From assembly GCA_023378805.1 (NCBI GenBank), contig JAMCSQ010000017.1, forward strand, positions 1 through 12,543: a DNA stretch of 12,543 nt. The letters are read 5' to 3'. Below the pieces are notes generated by a model that was not told the origin of the DNA, ran no database searches, and was given only the letters and a program-made list of their open reading frames with translations. Below are positions 6,272-12,242 of this stretch, one piece after another (the first letter of the stretch is position 1; every line of letters starts with the position of its first letter). Source of the stretch: Candidatus Parvarchaeota archaeon. Its GTDB lineage: Archaea; Nanobdellota; Nanobdellia; Parvarchaeales; Parvarchaeaceae. The translations under genes were made by a program, and so were the position numbers.

Positions 6272-7687
6272 ATGGTTAATCTAGTGCTGTTCGATGCAGG
6301 ACTGATGGGCTACTCGTTGGCAGTACATATCCTTTTGGTTACTGTCGGAATGACTCTGCCGATATTAATGAGCATAGCAGAATTCGTTTCAATAAAATAC
6401 AAGGTAAAACTCTATGATGTGCTAGCTAAAAGGCTGGCAAATGCTCTTATAATATTCTTTGCAGTAGGAACTGCAAGCGGAGTTGTAGTTGCCATAGAGC
6501 TTTTTGTTCTCTGGCCAAAGTTTATCTCTGTATTGGGCCAGGTTGGCATACTGCCTCTTTACATGGAAATCTTTGCCTTTTTCACCGAGGCTATATTTTT
6601 AGGGATATATATCTATTTCTGGAATAAATTCAGGAGCAGGATGAGGCACTGGTTGCTTTCAGTTTTCATTGCAATTGGTGCAGTGATGTCAGGCGTTTTC
6701 ATAACAATGATAAACGCGTTTATGAATACACCAAAAGGTTTCAATATCCCTTATTATTTAAGTACAGGCAAAATAATAGATGTAAATCCATTTGCAGTTT
6801 TGAACACACCTACAACCTGGATAGAAATAGGGCATGTAATAGGCTCTACTATCTTTGCAGGCGCAGCCTTCTTTCTGGCATACTTTGCGTATAAGCTGCT
6901 AAAGACGAAGGGAATTGAGAGAGAGTACTATAAAAAAGCTGCAAAAATTGCAGCGGCAATAGTTATCATTTCCATAATATTAACGGTTATAATAGGTATA
7001 GAATCGATTACCAATTTAATGGTCTATCAGCCTGAAAAATTCGCTGCATTAGAGATGAACTTTAATTCAGGGCCAAATGTAGCGGAAGTGATAGGTGGTT
7101 TCCTTGTAAACAATAAAACGGTTGATTCAATAAATATCCCTGGCTTAATGAGTTTTCTGGCAACAGGAAGTTTCAACGGCGTTATAGCAAGTAACGATTC
7201 ACTGTCAGCATATACGAAGAGCACATGGCCGCCGGTTACTGTAGTACACAATACCTTTGATGTGATGGTTGGTATAGGTGTTTTGATAGGCATTATCATG
7301 ATTATCTTCCTGATAATATGGCTTTTGAATGTAAATAAAATAAGGGATAAATTCGAATCAAACAGGTTTTTCAGGAAGTTATTGTCAAGAAAGATATTTT
7401 CTGATCCATTTGATAATCCCCTTGTATTGAAGGTATTGATAATAATAGGAGTTCTTGCCGCCTTTCTTCTGGAAGATGGGTGGGTAACCGATGAAGTTGG
7501 AAGACAGCCATGGATAATATACAATGTCATGACGGTTTCTGCAGCAGCTAACACCTCTCCTTCCGTTCTTCCTGTTGGAATAGCGATGATAGCCTTTTAT
7601 ATTGTAGTTTTGCCTGCTACCATTTTATTTGTAAGAGGCGTAATGAAGAAAAGAGATCTTAATAAGGAACTGGGAGCAAAACCATGA
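6272..7687 (+). CDS. cydA: Cytochrome bd quinol oxidase subunit I
   Basis: Membrane subunit carrying the hemes and the quinol site; it couples quinol oxidation to reduction of O2 to water. Key residues match E. coli CydA. H19 is the heme ligand, and E99 and E106 lie in the proton/heme region. H188 is the heme b558 ligand. QPEKFAALE (253-261) at the start of the Q-loop carries the K and E of the quinol site. M332 in FDVMVG is the second b558 ligand, and GRQPW is at 410-414. About nine TM helices are predicted. The Q-loop region (about 262-318) is short, unlike the long-loop E. coli type. D330 lies where E. coli has Arg391, near heme b558. At 471 residues the length fits short-loop forms. It is followed by cydB with an ATGA overlap. 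No cydX or cydDC is in the window. Confidence 0.95.
   Translation: MVNLVLFDAGLMGYSLAVHILLVTVGMTLPILMSIAEFVSIKYKVKLYDVLAKRLANALIIFFAVGTASGVVVAIELFVLWPKFISVLGQVGILPLYMEIFAFFTEAIFLGIYIYFWNKFRSRMRHWLLSVFIAIGAVMSGVFITMINAFMNTPKGFNIPYYLSTGKIIDVNPFAVLNTPTTWIEIGHVIGSTIFAGAAFFLAYFAYKLLKTKGIEREYYKKAAKIAAAIVIISIILTVIIGIESITNLMVYQPEKFAALEMNFNSGPNVAEVIGGFLVNNKTVDSINIPGLMSFLATGSFNGVIASNDSLSAYTKSTWPPVTVVHNTFDVMVGIGVLIGIIMIIFLIIWLLNVNKIRDKFESNRFFRKLLSRKIFSDPFDNPLVLKVLIIIGVLAAFLLEDGWVTDEVGRQPWIIYNVMTVSAAANTSPSVLPVGIAMIAFYIVVLPATILFVRGVMKKRDLNKELGAKP
7672..7676 (+). promoter_or_regulatory. Shine-Dalgarno of cydB
   Basis: GGGAG within the last codons of cydA, 7 nt before the cydB ATG. It supports the start at 7684, which overlaps the cydA stop as ATGA. 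Confidence 0.55.
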
Positions 7688-8721
7688 ATACATATATAAC
7701 GATAAATTACGTTCTGCTGGCAATAGTATTTACCTTTCTTTTCGTTGAGGGCATGTCGGCTATTTCATTTATATATGATAGAAAGAGCTTGCCAAATGTA
7801 AAGAAATACCTTGATCCCATATGGGGCATAGTCGGAACTTTCGTAGTCTTCTTCGTTGTAAATACAGAGGTTCTTTATCCTTCAATAATGCCGGCAATCG
7901 ACTACATGTATGTTTTTCCCATACTTTTAGCAACACTGCTATTCATAGGAAGAAATGTTTTCCTTGTTTTTTCAGAGTACATTTGGAAAGACTCCAAATT
8001 CAGCCAGCTAATTCTCGCAAGAATCTACTCCTTGATAACATTCGTAATAATAATTATACTGCTTTCTATATTCATATCAATAATATCCGGTATAGGTGCG
8101 AATGCAACATTAACCGGATTTTCGGCTGCGATCTTTCTATCTAATCCGTATGTCCTTGGTTTTATAGCCGGAACTCTCCTTATAGCATTTGGTTTGTCGT
8201 TTGTTTTCTACAAGATAGAAAAGATAAAGGTGTTGTCACCTATATCAACGGTCTTAGGCCTTTTATTGTTTGTATTTTCTATAAGCAGATTAGGCCTAAG
8301 CATAAATTATGTAACTTATGCGCTTGCAGCGGCCATAGCATTAATTTCAATTCTTTATTATGTCATGGGAACGGCAAGAAGAGAAGCCATTTTTATAACG
8401 GTATTCCTTTCGGTTATATCAATTAACTTTCTGAATTATGGAAAGGTTTTTGGAACAGAATCTTTGACTGCATACTTAAATAATTCTGCCGTTTCTTACG
8501 CTTCCATCTTGGTAACTATTGTAGGAGGAACGCTGCTTACTGTAATGCTTCTTTTCTTCTTGTATATGTACAGGCTTCCAGATAAAGAAAATAGCAGTGA
8601 TAATTATCAGGAAAGCAGTGATGAAGACGAAAAAATAGGCATAGCAAACTTATATATAATCTCCAATAATAATAAAGTGAATGGGAAAGAATATAAGACG
8701 GGGAAGAACAGGAAACGTTAG
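7684..8721 (+). CDS. cydB: Divergent cytochrome bd oxidase subunit II
   Basis: A 345-residue polytopic membrane protein encoded directly after cydA with an ATGA overlap and GGGAG upstream; position and topology identify it as subunit II. About nine TM helices are seen between residues 9 and 296. FVEGMSAIS (20-28) corresponds to the GFDxG region of TM1. DPIWGIVGTF (44-53) corresponds to the WDGN-VW region, but most canonical residues are lost. LLFIGRNVF (85-93) fits the LRG region and LSNPYVLGFIAG (152-163) the NPF-LL region. After the last TM comes a hydrophilic tail (299-345), acidic then basic. Its end is translated across the promoter and first codons of the S26e-like gene. In archaeal/thermophile bd oxidases subunit II is often divergent; it carries no heme ligands in most, so loss of motifs need not abolish function. 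Confidence 0.85.
   Translation: MNTYITINYVLLAIVFTFLFVEGMSAISFIYDRKSLPNVKKYLDPIWGIVGTFVVFFVVNTEVLYPSIMPAIDYMYVFPILLATLLFIGRNVFLVFSEYIWKDSKFSQLILARIYSLITFVIIIILLSIFISIISGIGANATLTGFSAAIFLSNPYVLGFIAGTLLIAFGLSFVFYKIEKIKVLSPISTVLGLLLFVFSISRLGLSINYVTYALAAAIALISILYYVMGTARREAIFITVFLSVISINFLNYGKVFGTESLTAYLNNSAVSYASILVTIVGGTLLTVMLLFFLYMYRLPDKENSSDNYQESSDEDEKIGIANLYIISNNNKVNGKEYKTGKNRKR
8649..8658 (+). promoter_or_regulatory. TATA box of the S26e-like gene, inside cydB
   Basis: CTTATATATA, preceded by GCAAA as a BRE-like element, is close to the ideal archaeal TATA box and the best promoter match in the window. Its centre is about 26-28 nt before the ATG at 8681, giving a leaderless or nearly leaderless mRNA. 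It lies within the codons for the cydB hydrophilic tail (around residue 322). Confidence 0.6.
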
Positions 8722-9097
8722 ATGCGCTTCGTGCGGCCAGATAACCCGAAGGGATAGGGCGGTTTACCTTTTTAGAGACGGCATAAAGGCATATTACTGC
8801 CCAGACTGCGCTAAGAAAATACATGGACAAAGGCTTTACAAAGGCATGCCTAAATACGTTAAAAGAACAAGCAGTACAAAAGTAAAGAGAAAGTTCACAA
8901 TCTTTGCAACAGATGGGGCAGAAAGCGAAGCTATAGGGGATGAAGTTCATGAGGAAATCTCCAGTGACAAGGAATTAGAAGATTTAAACAGGGAAAACAC
9001 TCAAGAGAACAACGAAGGAAACGTAGAGAATAATCAAGAAAATAACCCAGAAACTAATGAAGAAAACAATGAAAAAAATGATCAAAACAATGAGTAG
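8681..9097 (+). CDS. Ribosomal protein S26e-like zinc-ribbon protein with acidic Asn/Glu tail
   Basis: 138 residues. The N-terminal core (1-70) is basic (MGKNIRRGRTGNVRC) and holds two CxxC pairs, C15/C18 and C40/C43, separated by 21 residues, with RRDRAVYLF between them and YYCPDCAKK at the second. This pattern is that of archaeal/eukaryotic S26e, a small-subunit protein at the mRNA exit region. The inter-knuckle loop is shorter than in most S26e proteins, so the identification is good but not certain. Residues 105-138 are low complexity: 14 Asn and 10 Glu of 34. I know of no such tail in S26e. The start overlaps the cydB end by 41 nt, and the gene has its own TATA box. It is followed after 6 nt by a surface-protein gene and probably co-transcribed with it. 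An unrelated zinc-ribbon protein is the alternative. Confidence 0.85.
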   Translation: MGKNIRRGRTGNVRCASCGQITRRDRAVYLFRDGIKAYYCPDCAKKIHGQRLYKGMPKYVKRTSSTKVKRKFTIFATDGAESEAIGDEVHEEISSDKELEDLNRENTQENNEGNVENNQENNPETNEENNEKNDQNNE

Positions 9098-9103
9098 TGG
9101 TTC

Positions 9104-9895
9104 ATGGTAACGCTAAGAATCTCTGCTTCATTTTTATGGCTTTTAATAATAGTCATAATAATCTTAGTTGCAGTTTTTGCGTTTGTAAAACTAAACAAAG
9201 CGCCTACAATCGTAAGTGCCAATTCAATTCCTTTGTCTATACAGTACGCTTTGGAGTATTTTAATGCAGCGTATAAAAATGAAACAGTCCTTGTGCCTTC
9301 CCAGTATTATACGGCTGCAAAAGCGCTTTCAATAAACGGCAATAAAGTTGTAGAAAACAATACCTTGTACAATTCCATTCTTTTCGGCGGCACAAAACTG
9401 CCTACAGGCTATAATATTTTAATAGACATGGGGAATGTATCCGCTCTTCCTTCTTTGATTTATTTTCCGTATAATTTCACTTCTGAAAACCTAAGTACTT
9501 CTCTTAGGAACTGTGAAGTCGCAAAGAGCAAAATCGATGCATTTGCAGTTTGTTCAATTTATTCAAATGTCTCAGTTCCAATACTAAACAGCACTTACAT
9601 AAACAAGAGCATAAACATTGGATTCGGCACTTTTGCTGCATTTCCAAACAGTACATATTTGTATGAAATAAACGGAACAATAACCTATAACGGCCAGAAT
9701 ACTACCTATATTCCCTCAATACGGATGAACAATACCCATTTCTTCAATGGAATCATGTTTTTGTATGAAAATACGGCCGCTTTTTACCTTTCTGCGTCTG
9801 ATTTAAACACTTTTTATGGAAGAGAAATGTTTCTTCCAAATTCGACACTAAAAAATGTCATAGCAAACTTCCTTTCCACAAGGATAATCGCGTAA
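9104..9895 (+). CDS. N-terminally anchored extracytoplasmic protein rich in N-glycosylation sequons
   Basis: 263 residues, function unknown. A single hydrophobic segment (about 8-29, LWLLIIVIIILVAVFAFV) follows a short N-terminus and acts as signal anchor. The remaining roughly 230 residues are predicted outside the cell. They carry 13 N-x-S/T sequons (for example NET, NVS, NFT, NLS, NST, NKS, NGT, NTT), an exceptional density, consistent with heavy archaeal N-glycosylation. Two cysteines 15 residues apart (in RNCEVA and FAVCSIY) could form a disulfide. The domain is rich in Tyr, Asn, Ser and Thr with beta-like alternation; I recognise no catalytic motif. It begins 6 nt after the S26e-like stop, with only GTGG as a weak Shine-Dalgarno, and is likely in that transcript. 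Confidence 0.87.
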   Translation: MVTLRISASFLWLLIIVIIILVAVFAFVKLNKAPTIVSANSIPLSIQYALEYFNAAYKNETVLVPSQYYTAAKALSINGNKVVENNTLYNSILFGGTKLPTGYNILIDMGNVSALPSLIYFPYNFTSENLSTSLRNCEVAKSKIDAFAVCSIYSNVSVPILNSTYINKSINIGFGTFAAFPNSTYLYEINGTITYNGQNTTYIPSIRMNNTHFFNGIMFLYENTAAFYLSASDLNTFYGREMFLPNSTLKNVIANFLSTRIIA

Positions 9896-9897
9896 TG

Positions 9898-9910
9898 AAA
9901 GCTTTTTAAA
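9898..9910 (+). promoter_or_regulatory. BRE/TATA-like promoter of the Lrp-type regulator
   Basis: AAAGCTTTTTAAA, identical over 13 nt to the aspS promoter element at 695-707. With a box centre near 9906, transcription would start about 10 nt before the ATG at 9942. The box also contains the palindrome AAAGCTTT. Confidence 0.45.
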
Positions 9911-9913
9911 CAC

Positions 9914-9932
9914 AGTATTACCATAAGTATTA
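9914..9932 (+). repeat. Direct repeat AGTATTA x2, candidate operator
   Basis: AGTATTA occurs at 9914-9920 and again at 9926-9932 with a 12-nt period, between the TATA-like box and the start codon of the Lrp-type gene. Lrp/AsnC proteins often bind and repress their own promoters, so an autoregulatory site is plausible. The motif is short and AT-rich and could be chance. Confidence 0.3.
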
Positions 9933-9941
9933 TTCAATGCT

Positions 9942-10373
9942 ATGAAACTTAAAGAACTAGATTTAGAGCTATTGGACCTTTTTAAAAAAGGGGAAGAAGT
10001 CAGGGAAATAACGAAAAAATTGAATGTTCCCCAATCAACAGTCTATTATCATTATAATAAACTTAAGAAAAACGGTTTCATAAAAGGGTTAAAGGTGGAG
10101 ATAGACTACGACGAATCAAATACCTATGAAAAGGCATTTATCCTCGTTTCATTAAACAGCGTTCATACAACCGACTTTGAAAGGTTTTTTCAGGATCTAA
10201 AAGAAGACAAAGTTGTAAAGGAGATATTTGAAGTAAGCGGCCACTGGGATTTTATCTTATCTGTAAGCGGGCAAAAAGATGACATAATAAATTTTGTGCA
10301 TGAAAAACTGCAGAACATGCAGAACGTAAAGAAAATACAATCTATATTTATAATGAGACACGTAGAATTATAA
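9942..10373 (+). CDS. Lrp/AsnC-family transcriptional regulator
   Basis: 143 residues with the standard two-part architecture. An N-terminal winged helix-turn-helix (about 5-50) has the turn and recognition helix at KLNVPQSTVYYHYNKLKKNG (26-45). A C-terminal RAM/AsnC effector domain (about 64-143) has the conserved glycine-turn SGHWDFILSV (99-108). Such proteins bind DNA as dimers or octamers and respond to amino acids or related ligands, acting as local or global regulators. The ligand and targets cannot be read from the sequence. It overlaps the next small membrane-protein gene by one base (TAATG), making that gene a likely co-regulated partner. Length is typical. The in-frame ATG at 9942 is preferred because the nearby ATG at 9937 runs at once into a stop. 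Confidence 0.93.
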   Translation: MKLKELDLELLDLFKKGEEVREITKKLNVPQSTVYYHYNKLKKNGFIKGLKVEIDYDESNTYEKAFILVSLNSVHTTDFERFFQDLKEDKVVKEIFEVSGHWDFILSVSGQKDDIINFVHEKLQNMQNVKKIQSIFIMRHVEL

Positions 10374-10714
10374 TGAGTCTATCTGATAAGTACAAAGAAG
10401 AATTAAAGTCTCAAGGAATAAATGTAGAAATAAACAGCATAAAAATCAAAAAAGATAGGGCAAAATTAATTCTTATTATTATTGGCATAGTTTTGGCCAT
10501 TCCCCTCTATTTTTTAATATTCACAAATTACAATTCATGCTCTATTTCAGCTGCGGCGCTTTCAAGCACAACCAAAGGCATTTCATCTATCTCCGGCTCT
10601 TTTTACTTCAAATGTGGTTTAAATGCAGTAATGTATTCAGTTTCTGCCGCCCTTCTCATATCCATTATACTCCTTATACTCTTTAAAATAATACGAAAAA
10701 GGAGGAATCATTAA
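10373..10714 (+). CDS. Small two-TM membrane protein of unknown function
   Basis: 113 residues. A charged N-terminus (1-30, with repeated Lys/Glu and INVEINSIKIKKDRA) is followed by TM1 (about 31-51). A Ser-rich loop (52-84) holds C56 and C81. TM2 (about 85-107) and a basic end (RKRRNH) follow. By the positive-inside rule both ends are cytoplasmic and the Cys-bearing loop is outside, so a disulfide is possible. I recognise no family. It shares one base with the Lrp-type gene stop (TAATG) and lacks a Shine-Dalgarno. A TATA-like CTATATTTATA (10342-10352) about 26 nt upstream could alternatively give it its own leaderless message. Confidence 0.75.
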   Translation: MSLSDKYKEELKSQGINVEINSIKIKKDRAKLILIIIGIVLAIPLYFLIFTNYNSCSISAAALSSTTKGISSISGSFYFKCGLNAVMYSVSAALLISIILLILFKIIRKRRNH

Positions 10715-10753
10715 ATATACACAGTACAGAAAATAAAATCAGAATCTAAAAGA

Positions 10754-10761
10754 AATTAATA
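10754..10761 (+). promoter_or_regulatory. TATA-like box of the gpmA/TauE operon
   Basis: AATTAATA lies about 25 nt before the ATG at 10782 in a 67-nt AT-rich gap. No Shine-Dalgarno precedes the ATG. Placement rests mainly on distance, since much of the gap is AT-rich. Confidence 0.35.
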
Positions 10762-10781
10762 AATAAAAACTATAAAATAGA

Positions 10782-11405
10782 ATGGTACAGCTGTGTTTGC
10801 TAAGACATGGAGAATCTCTTTGGAATAAAGAAAACAGGTTTACCGGGTGGGTAGACGTCCCTTTGACAGATTTTGGAAGAAAGCAGGCAGAGAAAGCCGG
10901 CGAATCAATAAAAAAAGAAGGCCTGCAGTTCCAGGTTGCATACACAAGCGTTTTAAACAGGGCAATAGAGACACTTGAAATAGTGATGAAGACAATACAG
11001 CAAAATATCTCTGTAATAAAAGATTCTGCTTTGAATGAAAGGATGTATGGGGATCTGCAGGGGTTAAACAAGGAAGATACGGCCAAAAAATATGGTGCAG
11101 AACAAGTGCATATCTGGAGAAGAAGCTATGATGTAAGGCCTCCAAACGGCGAAAGCCTTGAAGACACGCAGAAGAGAACAATACCATTTTTCATTAACTG
11201 CATAATGACAGACATAAAGGAAGGTAAAAACGTATTAGTAGTTGCGCATGGAAATAGCCTACGCTCTATAATTATGTATTTGGATAAATTGTCAAAGGAA
11301 CAAGTATTGTCGTTGGAGTTGCCGACTGGCTTGCCAATAGTATATTCAATTGATTCAAATGGAATGGTAACTTCAAAAAAAGAACTTTCAATTAGTAGCG
11401 TATGA
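10782..11405 (+). CDS. gpmA: 2,3-bisphosphoglycerate-dependent phosphoglycerate mutase, short form
   Basis: Interconverts 3- and 2-phosphoglycerate in glycolysis/gluconeogenesis. Histidine-phosphatase signatures are complete. LLRHGES (6-12) has the phosphorylated H9, followed by NRFTGWVDVPLT (18-29). TSVLNRA (55-61) has R60, LNERMYGDLQGLN (84-96) has E86, and AHGNSLR (155-161) has H156. At 207 residues it lacks the roughly 25-residue insertion of E. coli GpmA. The phrases YGAEQVHIWRRSYDV and PNGESLEDT closely match, from memory, the about 206-211 residue enzymes of Alphaproteobacteria. Most archaea use the cofactor-independent enzyme, though a few dPGMs are known (Thermoplasma), so acquisition from bacteria is likely. 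It overlaps the downstream permease gene by ATGA. Confidence 0.93.
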   Translation: MVQLCLLRHGESLWNKENRFTGWVDVPLTDFGRKQAEKAGESIKKEGLQFQVAYTSVLNRAIETLEIVMKTIQQNISVIKDSALNERMYGDLQGLNKEDTAKKYGAEQVHIWRRSYDVRPPNGESLEDTQKRTIPFFINCIMTDIKEGKNVLVVAHGNSLRSIIMYLDKLSKEQVLSLELPTGLPIVYSIDSNGMVTSKKELSISSV

Positions 11406-12175
11406 TAATCTCTTTAGTTCAATATTTATTTTCAATTGTTTCCGGGTTTTTAGTAGGGTTTTCCCTTGGATTAATAGGTGGGGGAGGTTCTATACTTGCT
11501 ATACCCTTATTACTTTATTTTGTAGGCATAGATAAACCGCATATAGTTATCGGTACAACGGCGTTAGCAGTCGGAATAACTGCTTACATAAATTTCATTG
11601 GCCACTTCCGAAAACATAATGTAGATATGAAAGTCGGCTTAATATTTTCAATAGTTGGTGTAGTAGGCGTTTTAATAGGAACAACATTAGGATTAATAAC
11701 CCCTGGAGAAAGTTTAATAGGAATATTCTCCGTTTTAATAATCATAATAGGATTTTACATGCTTCTTACCAAATGTAAAAGGTGCACGCATAGTAAAAAA
11801 TCCAAAAAGTCAATAGTAAACAAAAAGAAGGTTAGTGTATTTAGTTTAATCGCCGGCTTTGCATCCGGATATTTTGGAATTGGGGGCGGATTTCTTATAG
11901 TGCCTTCTATTTTATATTCTTCAGATACAAACATAAACAAAGCAGTCGGCACTTCTCTTCTTGCAGTGGGAACATTTGGCATTGTAACTGCAGTAAGGTA
12001 TGCCTTTGCAGGCGATCTGATTATATCAATAGCGCTATTATACGTATTGGGAGGTTTTTTTGGGGGAATAATAGGCACAAGAATTACTACTTCTATAAGT
12101 AAGTCCCTGCTTAGAAAGATATTTGCAATTATAATACTAGTTGTGGGGATTTACATGCTGGTTCCATTTATATGA
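11402..12175 (+). CDS. TauE/SafE-family permease
   Basis: A 257-residue plasma-membrane protein with about eight hydrophobic segments. It shows the family's internal duplication: glycine-rich GLIGGGGSILAIPLLL (23-38) in the first half and GYFGIGGGFLIVPSIL (156-171) in the second. IGTTALAVG (50-58) is mirrored by VGTSLLAVG (182-190). A basic cytoplasmic loop (about 124-144) separates the halves and carries KCKRCTH (124-130), a possible metal- or redox-active Cys pair. Family members export sulfite, sulfoacetate or other organosulfonates and anions; the substrate here is unknown. The ATGA overlap with gpmA shows co-expression but gives no clear functional link. There is no Shine-Dalgarno, consistent with translational coupling. 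Confidence 0.9.
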   Translation: MIISLVQYLFSIVSGFLVGFSLGLIGGGGSILAIPLLLYFVGIDKPHIVIGTTALAVGITAYINFIGHFRKHNVDMKVGLIFSIVGVVGVLIGTTLGLITPGESLIGIFSVLIIIIGFYMLLTKCKRCTHSKKSKKSIVNKKKVSVFSLIAGFASGYFGIGGGFLIVPSILYSSDTNINKAVGTSLLAVGTFGIVTAVRYAFAGDLIISIALLYVLGGFFGGIIGTRITTSISKSLLRKIFAIIILVVGIYMLVPFI

Positions 12176-12211
12176 GCTAAGTTGAAAGATTAGTTGTTAA
12201 ACGTAATAAAA

Positions 12212-12219
12212 CTTTATTA
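12212..12219 (+). promoter_or_regulatory. TATA box of the gene starting at 12243
   Basis: CTTTATTA is centred about 27 nt before the ATG at 12243, with no Shine-Dalgarno, matching the leaderless pattern elsewhere in the window. Confidence 0.45.
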
Positions 12220-12242
12220 AGGACTTGTAATCTCTACTATTC

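Noticed and set aside
7027..7554. 175-codon open frame on the minus strand inside cydA
   Set aside because: cydA on the plus strand has all diagnostic residues; the antisense frame has no recognisable motif and is a shadow of the codon bias.
8537..8950. 137-codon minus-strand frame across cydB and the S26e-like gene
   Set aside because: Overlaps two supported genes; Cys/Tyr/Ser-rich nonsense-like translation with no start signals.
8960..9097. Tandem DNA repeat or CRISPR-like array in the ENN-rich tail
   Set aside because: The codons are similar but there is no constant repeat unit or spacer; it is low-complexity coding sequence.
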